Source: Coniochaeta sp. PMI_546 (lineage: Eukaryota > Ascomycota > Sordariomycetes > Coniochaetales > Coniochaetaceae). Taken from it: a stretch of DNA of 64,000 bases. The notes under the pieces are model-generated. The model saw nothing but the letters and a program-made list of their open reading frames with translations, had not been told where the DNA came from and made no database searches. Made by a program: the position numbers and the translations under genes. The stretch is from NCBI GenBank assembly GCA_021432605.1, contig MU271154.1, positions 500,192 through 564,191 of the forward strand, written 5' to 3'. Below are positions 26,345 to 38,231 of this stretch, one piece after another (the first letter of the stretch is position 1; each line of letters opens with the position of its first letter).

Positions 26345-29300
26345 TCACATCACAACCTATCCAATGTCAGCTTGATTCAGCCCAATCCCCACCAAAAACA
26401 CAAAATCATTTGCAAGGACACTTACACAATCACTATCATTCTTCCCCTGCGGAATCCCCATCTCCTCGAAAGTCGAGGGCCCCTGACCCGTCGTCTTACC
26501 GTCCGGATGCGCTCCCGCCGCCGCAGCTGGCCTCCCGCCGCCCGAAGGTCTGGGGTTGAACTGGCCCGGCAAACTGGTCGTGCTCGTGTTGCTGTGAGCG
26601 GGGCTCGGTGCCGGTCTCCCTGCCTGGCTCGGCGGCGCGCTAGACCGGCCGGGCGAGGCGTCGGTGTGCCCTGGACGCACGTTGGGTGATGGCGAGGGAC
26701 GGCCGCCGCCGCCGCCGCCGCTGGGCAGGCGGTTGTGTCCTTGTCCTGGGGGTGGGAGGCTGTCCATCCTGTCTGGACGGACGGCGGGGTTGCCTGCTTG
26801 TGGGAGACGGCCTGCTCCGGCGGGAGGGACGCTGCCGTAGCGGTCGTAGGTGTCGCTTGCGGGACGGCTGCTGGTGCGCGGACCGTAGTCGCGCCCTGGT
26901 TGAGATGGTGGGGTTGGCTGGGTTGTCGCAGGGCGTGCCCCGGGTTGGGGACCATAGCCTGTCATTGGGAACTGGCTGGGCGGTACGGCTGGCGTCGGTT
27001 TGTCGAGGATAGGGTTTGTCTTTTGCAGTCTATTGCGCGCCGGGTCGCCAATGGGGGCAGTGCCAGCGGGAACCGTCGCTCCAGGGCCGACACTGGCTGC
27101 TCCGAGCCGCTGTGATGGCAAAGGAGCGTATCCTTGAGTCGGCTGGGCACTGCTTTGTCTAGGGGGATAGTCGCTCCGACTGGGCCCGGGGCTTGGCTGT
27201 CTGTAAGCAGCCGGAACCTGTGGCTCCCATCCGGTCCCGAGCGCGGGAGCCGCTGACGCGCGCCCTCGAGGATCTGGTGTCGGCTGCAGGTTCTGAGGCG
27301 CACCGGATAACGGTCGGATGCCAAATGCACTCATCGGGCGATCAGCTTGAGGTCCTGTCGCCGACGATGGGCGGATGGCTGGGTTGAAGTGTGGGGAGAG
27401 GGCTGGTTTATTCGATACCACGTCATCGTCTGGATAGGGAGCGGTGGATTTTGGTCTGGAGAGGTTCAGGGGTGGTGGTCGGTCGTCCTCGGGGTATGGC
27501 GCGACTGACTTCGGTCGCAAGGCAAGGTTGTTGGTGTCCAGATTGACTGTAAATGCTGGTGGACGAGTGTTCATTGTACTTTGACGCTCAGGATCAGGAA
27601 ATTCGATCTTGTCCTCCACGATGGTTGGCGCTCGACGATGAGGCGATACCTTTGGCGACTCCTTCTTGACTGGCACAGGTGGTCGTGGCTCGTCATCAGG
27701 CTCAGATTCGGCCAGGGTCGGCATCGCGTCATTGGGGCGGGAGAAGCGCTCCGGCCGCTTCCCTCGTTGCGAGCCATGCTGAGACTTGATCCGGGTCAGT
27801 GTCGTCGTCTCATGGTCCTGTTTAGTCAGCGTCTTGGAATTGTTCAGCCCTTGAAGTCGTTCCTTGGCGTCCTTGTTTCCATGCTCGGCCGCCTGCTCGT
27901 ACCAGTTCCGTGCCTGTCGGATGTCTTTCTGGACATGTATCCCGATCTCGTAATAGTATCCCATTGCAAACTCGCCTGTGGGCAGGCCTGCGTCAGCCGC
28001 CTGTTCGCCGTACTTGAAAGCCAGTTGCTCGTTCTTCGGAAAGACGCCTTCGTAGCCGAATAGAAACCAGCGGCTCACACCAAGCGCGGCTTCTGGTTGC
28101 CCCTGGCGCGCTGCCAGCCCATAGTAGTGGAGAGAGTAAGCCGGGTTGAAGTCGCAGGCCAGCTGACTGAGCTCGTACGCCTGTCCCATCTTCAACTGCG
28201 CCTTTGCGAACCCCAAGTAAGCCGCTTTCTCGATGTACTGTCTGGCGACGGCCAGGTCGATAGGCAGAATGAACTCTGGAATGGTGACGTCGGGCAACTC
28301 GCGGGCTATGAGCATGCCGTAGACGTATGCGCCCTGAGGAGCGTCTTCATCAGCGGCGTCGGCAGCTATCTGGATCATATCGAGACCCTTCTGGTAGTCC
28401 TTGTGATAGCCATGCTGTCCCATAAGATACATCATCCCGAGCCGGTAGTTGGCCGCAGAGTCCTTGAGCGCGGCACCCTGGTTGTAGTGCTTGATAGCCT
28501 TGTCAATGTCGTTGGAGTTCTCGTAGAGCATGCCGATGCGGTACTCTGCACGGCCCCAGCCCATCTTAGCTGCCTCCTTGTAGCCGAGATACGCATCCCG
28601 CTTGTTCTCGCGCTGTCCAAACTTTCCAAACTCCTGCCATTTCGCTTTCATAAAGGTGGCTTCCGGGTGGTTTTGCGATGCGAGGTATTCGATGATGCTG
28701 ACAGCGTCGACACGGAGATCGTGCTCGGCCTTGGGAGTTGGCGGCCGCTCTCTGTCTCTGCCCTTGTTCTGTCTTTTCCAGTCCCGAGCTTGCGCCTCTG
28801 CCTGCACCTCAACCCACATGAGGACGTCTCGAGCCCATGCTATTTGCATGGGAACATTATTCGAGTGTAGGACGTGTGGCCGTGCGTGGTATAGGATGTC
28901 CTCCTTCTCGTCGTCGCTCGGCGGGATATTTTCGCCCTTCACCTTCGGGAACGGGGAGAAGGAAGGTGCATCCATGTCGGAGAAGCTCCCTGCTGTGAAC
29001 GGTTTGGACGGGGCCGGAGCGGGAGCCGTTGGCTTTGTGTCTTTCTGGTATGACTGGAAGGAGCCCTCTCGAGTTTGCGCACGAGGGTCGTTCGGCGGAA
29101 GAGTGCCTCGTCGAGGATCGGGACCGCGTGCCTCGAGTTCCATTCGTTGGAGGTCTTCTTGCATGTTCTGAGGGACCTCTGGCATCACCCTGGCGCAGTG
29201 TGCAGAAGCGTCAGCCGCAAGTCACCAAGACGGAGACCCCCCTGTCACCATCGTCAATGCTGCCGGCGCGGGGGGCCGCGCGGCAATGGTGTTCGCAAGG

Positions 29301-30304
29301 GCGCAGTTTTCGACTCACCTTTGAGGCGCCGGAGCAATGACCTCTGGCATGTAGTAGTCATCGAAGCCGCCGGGCACGAAGGTAGCGCCCAAGCGTGGCA
29401 TGTTGTCGACGGGCACAGGTTTTGGCGGATGATCGACGCCTGTAACCAAGGAGAACCAACAGTTAGTGTGTACTGCATAGAAAAACGGCACTTGTAAGTG
29501 CGTCAGGGGCGCAGCCGGACAGCTCTCCTGAAAGTACTTATACTCCTCCCCCACTATTTGCAGGACGGCAACCCTGGCAGAACGATAGAGGGGCAGGCGA
29601 GCGGAGATGTGGTGGAATCGACGTGCGCAGCCTGGTTGTTTCGTGTACAAAAAACTGGGGAGATCTTGCTATGACAGACGCTTGATATTTCCAGGTCCTC
29701 CGTCCCTAGATCTCGGAAGAAGAAGGTTGCCACAGAGGACGAGGACGAGGACATTCGTTTGTATTCGGTTCGACGCTGGCCTCTCCCAAAGACCCCTGGA
29801 GCCAAGAGTTGAGCTGTGACTACACACAACCCCACTCCCACTTGAACCGTCGCGGCACGCAAAAGCCGATTGATCTGTGAATGCGCGCTTCTGGATACGC
29901 TGTATCGCGAGGTGGTGGACAGAGTGCCTCTGTAGGTCCAAGTCTAGACTTCGTTCGTCCAAGCTGTTGCAACTTCAGTCCACCAAGTCTGCCGTACCCT
30001 CGTTCGTAGTAGTTGTCTGGCGTCTGTCTAGTAATAAGGTTCGTCCCGGTGGTCCAGGTCTCAGACTACTGTGGATTGGATGCTTGATAGTGTTTATCGT
30101 TGCCATGGGTTGCCGTCCTGTTCCTCGTCTGTCCAGATTCCCCAGGAAGAGAAAAACACCAAGCTTTTCAATAGACGTACCTGGATTGTAGCCACCGTAG
30201 CTGCTACTGTAAGCATCTTTACTCGGCACAGGCGGTGGCGGTGGTCCTGAAGGATCGCCCTGAGCGAAGCGCGCGTACGGCGGATTCCAGCCGGTAGACG
30301 TCAT
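26345..30304 (-). CDS. SKT5: Chitin synthase activator Skt5/Chs4 homologue
   Basis: Four exons: 30304-30181, 29439-29319, 29189-26426 and a 12-nt last exon 26356-26345, for 1006 residues. The body holds a run of Sel1-like repeats (roughly residues 200-530: AEYRIGMLYE, ANYRLGMMYLMGQ, AQLKMGQAYELS, GEFAMGYYYEIG), flanked by disordered Pro/Ser/Arg-rich regions. The tiny last exon, reached by a 69-nt intron with GTAAGT donor and GCTGAC branch, changes the end to ...DSDC-VVM: a CaaX prenylation box, as known for yeast Skt5. Family members activate or target chitin synthase III (Chs3) at the plasma membrane, for septum and wall chitin. Intron 1 is unusually long (741 bp); a missed micro-exon is possible. 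Without the last splice the protein would end in an unrelated 17-residue tail. Confidence 0.92.
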
Positions 30305-31974
30305 CTTGTCTGGTGGATTTGGCGCGTTGCTGATGTACCTTACTGTGGTATACGCGTATTGCTAGGAGCTGACAGTGGACATCACTGTGGCAATGTGCGG
30401 GGTGGATTCATGCTTCGCTGGGCTCGAAACTGAAGCATCGGGTATTGAAGATGATTGAGACTTTTTTGTGAAGTTCGCAAGGTGGTTTGAGCTGAGGATA
30501 ATGAGGATATCGATCGCTGAGACAGGACATCACCTGAGGTTTGCACATAAGGTGCGCGAGGTCATGCTTAAAGAATAGGAACTAGGAGGGACAAGAGGAC
30601 ATGAGGACATTTGAGGGACACTAAATCATAGCGCGCGCCCAGAATGGGGACTCGAATCACTCAGCTGGTATCTACCAAGACAGGTATTCAGTTTTGGTAC
30701 CTATTTACAGCATGCAACAAGCCAACAACACCGAGATGAAACATATAACCGGAGGTCTGGCCGTGAGAATGCAACAGCGGCAATCCGGACCTTGTCAATG
30801 TGTTGTCCATCACGCATATCGGCGCCAAGAGAGAAGAGGCTGAGCAGCTGTTCACATCGCAACAGCTTCCTCATTGCGGTAACACTACACACGACAGTTC
30901 TCTGATGCGTCCGAGCTGGACTCGCTAGTCTCTCTGAAAGCATGCCAGACACCCGCGGATGCACGACCTTGGGAGCCTTGTGAGCCTAACCTAACCAACC
31001 TTCGTCTAGCTTCTTGCCTATTCGGGTGGTGTAGCTCGTGGCTCAGCCGCAGCACCTGATGGCGATTGCTGGGACAATGCACGCATCCGTACCTAGTGTA
31101 CCTTGAAGCTTAGAAGTACACATGCCAGCGACCTGTTGGGCAGTGAAACAATGTGCCCAGGAGCAGCACCGAGCATGCCGTGCGTCCTTTGTGCCGGTGT
31201 CGCTGGTAAAGAAAAGAACAAAGAACCAACCGCTGTGGCACAAGACTACTGGGACCATCGATGACTTGCCGTCGCAGGAGTGCAATGATGGAGCTGCTTG
31301 GGTCCCACGGCAGGCAAGGAAAAGATGTTTACGTTAAGCTAACATGCATGGTATGAACCCTTCATCTTCCTCTTAGGCATCCGCGTTTCAGCGACGACCA
31401 ACGCAATCTGCGAGCCACAAGAGATTCCTGATCCGCAAGGCGGTCAGGTATCCTAGTCTGTTGTTGACTGTCGTTATCGCGCGCAAATGTTGATGAGTGG
31501 CCGCTTAGCTTCGTACTGTTCCCGCAGCTGTGCAGGATAGTCAAATAAATGCGCACAATGTCTTGCCTTCTACTGTAATAGCAATGTCCCGGACCTTACA
31601 ATACCTTAGTGTCGTGGTCGTGGAAAAAATACTATGGAAACCATTCAAGATGCTCGCGGGGGAAGGTACTGCGGTACCTCTACATACAGTGAAGCTCAAA
31701 AAGTGGCTAGTGCACGTGACACGATAGCACCTAACAAGTCACTTCGTACCTCTGCCGGACGTCAGCCTTTCAGCCTGGCAGCTACTGTGGTACTTCATAC
31801 TTCCTCCATAGTACACAGTAAACAGCTTCAACCTTCAAACCATCGCCTCACTTCACCGAATCTAGTCCTTCCAGCAAATCCGAATCAGACCCCTCTCCTC
31901 AGTCTCGAAAACTAAACAACAACAAACCACTCCTTCCACCTCGACCAAACAAGCCCACACACCACGTCCTAAAC
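30305..31974. other. Divergent intergenic region, 1.67 kb
   Basis: Promoters of the Skt5-like gene (-) and Rpn12 gene (+). The bases just before the Rpn12 ATG are C/A-rich, as in many fungal leaders. Several short open frames exist, but none resembles a known protein and none is long. Confidence 0.5.
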
Positions 31975-32972
31975 ATGGCCGACCGCCAACTAGCCACCCT
32001 CCGGGACCAGCTCAAATCCCCTTCCCTCCCCTACGAGCAAGCCACCTCCCTGCTAAGCAAAGCCAAGATCCTCCTCCTCCAGACCCAATCCCTCACTCCC
32101 TCGGCCCAGCCGTCGTCGTCGTCGTCCTCCTCCTCCTCCTCCTCCTCTCCGCACCTCCAGGTCCTCGCCCGCGAGATCCTCGAGCTTGGCGCCCTGCACG
32201 CCATCCGCTCCCGCAACGCCCCCGCCTTCATCCGCTACGTCGACCAGCTGCAGCCCTTCTACTCCCTGGGGCCCGGCCACCCGGCCGCCGTCTCCGGCCC
32301 GGCCGTAGCGGAGCGGAACAAGATCACCGGCCTCTACCTGCTGCTGCTGCTTAGCCAGAGCCGGTACTCCGAGTTTCACTCCGAGCTCGAGGCCCTCGCT
32401 ACCAGGGAAGGGGGCGGGAGTGCCGTCGATGTGGAGGGGGACAGATATCTGGGGTACCCCATCAGGCTGGAGAGGTGGTTGATGGAAGGAAGCTACGATA
32501 GGGTCTGGAAGGCGATGAAGAAGGGCGAGGTGCCGTGCGAAGAGTATGGTGTCTTCAGCGAGGTACGTGTTCTCCATTTTCCATTTCTCCCTCTTCTCTT
32601 TTCATTCAGTCATTCAATTAACTCCCTGGACCCCTCTATCACCTCTCTTTCTCTTCCAGGACAAAAATGGCTAACTTTCTTGACTGGCAAAAACTATAGA
32701 TCCTCACAACCCAGATCCGCTCCGAGATAGCAAGCAGCAGCGAGCGCGCCTACCCCTCCCTCCCGCTGTCGTCCACCAAGTCCCTGCTCTTCCTCGACTC
32801 GGAGGGCGCCGTCGTCGAGTTCGCCCACCAGCGGGGCTGGACCGTGCGCGACGGCCAGATCTTCTTCCCCGCCGCCGGCGCCGAGGCGGGCGACGAGCCG
32901 GAGAAGGACGTCAGTCTGGTGGTCATTGAGAACGTGCTGGGATATGCCAGGCAGTTGGAGACGATCGTATAG
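31975..32972 (+). CDS. rpn12: 26S proteasome regulatory subunit Rpn12
   Basis: Exons 31975-32562 and 32700-32972 encode 286 residues, with one 137-nt intron (GTACGT donor, GGCTAAC branch, CTATAG acceptor, phase 0). The protein matches Rpn12/PSMD8, a lid subunit of the 19S regulatory particle: YVDQLQPFY, GLYLLLLLSQSRYSEFHSELE, YPIRLERWLMEGSYDRVW, and a C-terminal PCI/winged-helix half (ILTTQIRSEIASSSERAYPSL, SLLFLDSEGAVVEFAHQRGW) ending in a short tail (VIENVLGYARQLETIV). It functions in ubiquitin-dependent protein degradation. A run of about 12 serines near residue 50, encoded by TCG/TCC repeats, is an insertion not needed for the fold. An earlier CTTCCAG at 32652-32658 could be an alternative acceptor but would not give the conserved junction. 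Confidence 0.95.
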
Positions 32973-33416
32973 ACGGGGTAATGATGAGGAGGCAGTAGGA
33001 GAGCCCGAGACAGAGACCCGAAACCATTCGCCGTGTGTGGATGGAAGGACTGAGGTGTCAGTAAATCGATGCGACATAGAGCACATGTCGGGCTGTGACT
33101 GTACAGTAGACAACGGGATGGATAATAGATCACTAGGGGACGGAAGTCAAGCAAGCACTTTACAGTAAACAGCACGTCACAGGGGTCCCAACGAATGGAT
33201 GATGTCGCTGGTTTCACTCCCTAATTCTAGAACCAGCTTTTCCCACCCCCAACAAGCCTTAGCCCGAGGTGATAATCTTGCGCAGACTCAAGACATCCTA
33301 GTCATCACACCCGCCACCACGACGCAGGTAACAAATAGACGTCTAATTTCATGTCTTCCCCTTTCCTATTCCTAAAACTCATTATAGACCTCACCCCAAG
33401 CGCTTACGCGCTCAAC
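32973..33416. other. Convergent 3' intergenic region
   Basis: The 444 bp between the ends of the Rpn12 and coatomer genes. No gene seen; both 3' untranslated regions should lie here. Confidence 0.5.
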
Positions 33417-36400
33417 TCAGGCAAACAGCTTCAGCCCGCTCCCGTGCTTACCGACCTCGCACACCTCGCACACGACGCACACTGTGCCCTTGTACTTGGT
33501 GTGGTACTTGGACCCGTCGAACGCGCACTCCTCAAACGCCGTGCCGCTGTAGATGGGCGTGTGGCTGGCCGCGCAGATCTCGAACTCGGCAAACTGGTCG
33601 AACTCGATCTCCACCGCGTCGTGCGGGTTGCGCTCGCACTGGGCCTTGGTCTTCTTGGCCTGTGGTGATTGTGTCAGTAGAGGGGGAAATCTCTCCCGTG
33701 CATTTATCCAGCATCGAGATTTGGGGAGGAATCGAAAACACTTACACTCTCGACAATCTTGCTCGCCCCGCCATTGGCCAGTATCCTGTTGGCAAAGCTC
33801 AGCGCCGTGCTGTAGTTCTTGCTGCGCATGGCCAGGTTCATCGCGTTGAGCAGCGCCAGCTGGCGATGCGGCACCTCGATCTTGGGAATGGTGAAGTAGG
33901 CCGAGAGCTCGAGACTCCTCTTCAGCAGCTCTGGCTTCTTGGCCACGGCGTCCGGAGCACCTAGCTTCCGGCGGCTGAGCTCGATAGCCATCGCCACAGC
34001 GTACTCGCTCGCCGACGAGATCAGCTTCTTGGCCTCGGCTACCTCGCTGTCGCTGGAGACGGCGTTGACGAGGACGGCGTGGAGGATGCCCTTGAAGATC
34101 TTGAGGCCGTCCTCGAGCTTGTTGGCCTTCATCGAGTCGTAGCCGCGCTGTAGGTCGTTCGCTGCGAGATACTCGAGATCCCGAGGAATGATGGGGAGCA
34201 CCTTTCTTGGGTCGGTCTCCTCGACGTTGCGACGGACGTAGTTGACAAGAGGTGGAAGACCAGCGGAAGCCGGCAGGTAAGTCTTGGTCGCTTGGTATAC
34301 CTCCAAGAAGCGAGGTTTGAGTGGTGCGAAGTTAACCGCTCCGACCTGCCTGTTGAGGAGTTGCATGGCAGACTCGAATGATCCACCAGCAGCATGGTCT
34401 ACTGCCAGCGGAGAGTTGCGTGCCCAGAGGTCGGCCTCGCTGATTCCTGCGCCGCCAGCATCTGTGCTCTCGACGTTCACGAAACCCTCTTCAACTTCCG
34501 GCACGATATCCTCGCCCATGTCCCAGCCTGCAGCATCCTCGTCATCGTCGCCCTCTGCAAGTGCACCGTTTTGCTTCGCTCCATCTTCCGCGGCGTCTTC
34601 GAAGCCGAGGCCATTGGCCGCCGCCGCGGGCTCGTCTTCTAATGACAAGCCCTCGACTTGGCCGAGCAGAGCCTTCTCGAAGAACGACTGGGACGTGGCC
34701 TTCGTCGGCCAGTTGGCCTTGTATGTCGGCACGACTGGCTTCGGAGGTGTGAGAGGCTCACCAAGCTTGGGGATCGTTAGCTGCTCCTCGGTCAGGCCCG
34801 TCGCTTCCAAGATCGACTGGCACTCCTCCTCGAGTCCGTTCGACTTGGCAGTCAGGTAGGCTAGGGGATACAGGTCAATCTCTTTAAACATCTGTATCCT
34901 GTCCTCCACCTCGCCGAGGTAGAGGGCGTTCTGAAACCGAGATGTGAAGTCGCCACGGTGCTCGGCAATCTTGGCCATACGGGAGAGCTTAGCACTGTCG
35001 CCGGTACTGAGGTAGAGGAAGGAGAGTTTGTCGAACTGCTTGAGCTTCTGGTAGCACATCTCGACAACTTGGTGGTTGCCGTGGGATAGAGCCTCGCTGC
35101 TCAGACGCGTCCATAGTGTGGGTCGGTCCAGCTGCTTGGCCATCTCGACGGCGACTTCCAGGTTGCCGCACTCGATAGCCAGCTCGAACCGCGTCGTGGG
35201 ATCTTGTACGAACTGCAGAGCGATTTCCGGATATCCCTTCTTTTGTAGATATGAGATGATGGACTGTCCCACCAAGCTGGAGGTCTGGATGATGTGAAGC
35301 ATCTCCTCGTAGTTCCGCTTGACGAGCGCCAGCTTGAATCGGTACTCGGTCGGGTCGATTTGCAGGATCTTGGGCTTGGCCGCCCGGTCAAGGCAGTAGA
35401 CATTCCGGCCCTTAACCCGAACGAGGTACACAGTCTGGTCGAGCGTTCGGACAATGCCATTGTCGCCGTTAAGCAAGGTGTATTTCTATGTCGGGTAAGA
35501 TTAGTCGTAGTCCGAAATGAGGGCTTGATTAGTACTTACGACGTGATTTAGAGTCGAGTAAAGAAGGACTCCGGCATCGTCCCAAGTGGCACTCTTGATT
35601 CTAATCGTCTCATGGAGTGTGCTAACTTGCTCAAGAGTCTTGGTGACAATGGTCACGTTGTGCTTGCTGAGTAGCGCAGCGTAAAGGCCATCGTTGGACC
35701 ATACCACATACTTGACACCGTTCACGGCCAGCTCAGCGACGCTCTTCTTCTGCTGGATATCGTAGAGGTGCACAGCGGTGGGGGCAATGATGAGGAGGTT
35801 GCCGGTCCCGCCAAAGTAGATGTCGGTGGTGCCATGAGGTGGCTTGAACGATCTAGTGGTGTTGTTGGACAGGTCCTTGATGTCGACTGTCTGGGTAGAG
35901 GTGTTGAGCACAGCAAAACGGTTGCGAGCGACAAAGATGGCCGAGTTGCCCTGGCCGCGCTTAGACTCTGTGGGTTCGATAGCTCCAGAGCCGTCTCGTG
36001 GAAGGTTGACCAGCTCGTATGAGCCGCCATCCGCGGACGAGGTAACGAGGATTGACCGTTCAGCCGGGTTGTAGGACAGGGTCCGAGGGGGGTCCCAGGG
36101 GCTGCCAAGCTTCTTAAGCGAGAGGAGTGTCGGACTCTCAACGTTCTTCTGGAAGTCGTACGACCGAACATGCTTCTCCTTGGTGATATAGAACAGCTGG
36201 TTCTGGTAGACTGACGACGCAGGCCGCTCGCGTTCCAATTTGAAAACCATAACTCCATTATCGTGACCGGCGGCGAAGAGGTTGATCTCGGGGTGGGCTG
36301 CGATAACCCAGAACCGGTCGTTTTCCCTCTTGAAAGTCTTGACAGAGGTCCGCTTGTTCAGATCCCACACACGGATGGTCTTATCTTCGCCGGCGGAAAG

Positions 36401-37387
36401 GATGAGGTCCTGGTGAGGATGGAACAAGCATCCGCTTGCATTCTGGAAGTGGCCTCGGCACGTATCAACTTCCCAGGCTTTGGTCTCGCTCATCCGCCAC
36501 AGCTTCACAAGTCTGTCGTCGCCCGCAGAGACAATAAGTGGCATTGTTGGGTGGAATGCGACCCAGTTGACACCCCTGTCGTGTCCCTCGAGAACGAACT
36601 TGACCACAGCATCGGTATTGCCAAACATGTCGGTCTGGTTGTTGGCGCGCGCCACCTGGTCTTCGAATGTCATCGAAGTCGGCGCGGAGTGCTTCTTGCG
36701 GAGTCCAGAGATATCCCATACCCTCACGGATTGATCGAGACTTGCGGATACGACGAGATCTTCCTTGGGGTGAAACTGTGCGCACATGGCGTAATGGTTA
36801 TGGCCAGTCATAGTGCACAGTAGGGACCGATTCTGCCAATTCCAGATTCTGATGGTCTGATCATCTGAAGCCGAGACAATCCATGGTAGCTCGTGGTGGA
36901 AGAATACGGTGCGAATATAATCGAGATGGCCGTTGAGCGTGAAGAGGCATCGTCGAGTCTGGTACGACCAGACCTTGATCTTGTAGTCGTCGCCTCCTGA
37001 GACGAACAGGGGCTGCGTCTTGTGGAAGTCGACACCGCGGACGGGACCATCGTGCTCTTCGAAACGGTCAATCAAGGTGCCCATGCGGTAGTCCCATAGC
37101 TGGATGGTAGAGGAGTGAAGTGACACGAGGATCCATGGTCTAAGTTGAGCAAGTAGTTAGTATGGTCAGGCTGCAACCACCAAATGGCGGGGAAGGCGGA
37201 AAGGGAGCTTCAAGAGAGGTGCTGACCGTTTGGGATGGAAGGCAATGCCTTTAGCACGAGAGGACTTGGACTCGAACTGTTTGTACAGTCAGTGATGCTC
37301 TTGGGCGGGCCAGACAGACAAAGCCACGGTGGGCGCAAAGCGGTACGCGGTACACACCTTGGTGAGCATTCCCGAGGAGGACTGCAT
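33417..37387 (-). CDS. COP1: Coatomer subunit alpha (COPI)
   Basis: Five exons: 37387-37358, 37276-37227, 37139-35540, 35485-33746 and 33659-33417, for 1220 residues, the usual alpha-COP length. Introns are 54-87 nt. The N-terminus is a seven-blade WD40 propeller ([69 protein letters not shown]). It is followed by the coatomer WD-associated region ([22 protein letters not shown]), a TPR-like alpha-solenoid, and the C-terminal COPI alpha domain that binds epsilon-COP ([20 protein letters not shown], with Cys-rich [12 protein letters not shown]). Alpha-COP coats Golgi-to-ER vesicles and binds dilysine cargo tails through its propeller. The first exons are only 30 and 50 nt but rebuild the conserved start ([19 protein letters not shown]). 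An essential gene in yeast. Confidence 0.96.
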
Positions 37388-38231
37388 ATTGGCGGGTCAG
37401 ATGTGAAGCCGCAGCTTCAAGCATCAACGGATGAAAGAAGTTCAGGTGCAACGGGACTGAGGAGGAAGAGCAGAAAGGAAAGGTTGCTGTGTCGTCAAAG
37501 GTCCTATTCCATCACAGTCGTGATCGGTGTGGAATTGGGTTGGTCGTCAAATGTGGAGGGCCACCGTTGCTTTCCCTTTGGAAGGAGCCTCAATTCGGGA
37601 TCCCTTCAAGGTGCAGCGTGTCCATCTGAAAGTGTGGGCCGGTGTATCGAAAGTGGCCTGTGCACGCCCACGTCGGTCACTACTTATTCCTCTCCGACAC
37701 CGAGTACCTTCGAGCCCCAGGTACGTACCCTTGACGTCACTATGGTAACAATTTCTCAGGGGCTGTGAACATTGATCAAGTCGCTACCTAATGTAATGTG
37801 AGTAGTGCTCACATATGTTTACGCAGGAAGTTAATAAACAATAGCATGTACAGAGGGTGACAATGCTGGAACGATATCGAGGAGGAGAGGACCCCCTTTT
37901 CTGGGATTCAGGAGTCAAGCCACACTTAGACGCCACATCGGAAGCCACAGCTCGGCAGCTACTCCGACGCTAGGCCAGATTGGTCGAGCTGTTCTTGTTG
38001 AGGTGTCCAAAAGGTCCCTCTACTGCGCAGAGCAATACATAAATAACTGCCAGTTCGCCATACACAAAGAGAAAAGACCATTGTTAGGGAAAGGGTCTTC
38101 TCACCGCGGAACTCAAGCCTCTGCCTTGATGGCGAGATAGTCAACTACCGATTGATGTTCCACCCGGAATCCTACTTGTTCCAACTTCAAGAACCGGCCT
38201 GACTCTCGGAAGCGGCCAAGGTTCCATTTCG
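37388..38231. other. Divergent promoter region, coatomer alpha / UGGT
   Basis: 844 bp between two divergent secretory-pathway genes. A plus-strand open frame (37235-37768) overlaps the first coatomer exons in antisense and has no recognisable content. No further gene. Confidence 0.5.

Noticed and set aside
30600-30700. Possible tRNA-like T-arm on the minus strand
   Set aside because: A TTCGAG-type loop is present, but no matching acceptor, D and anticodon arms could be folded.
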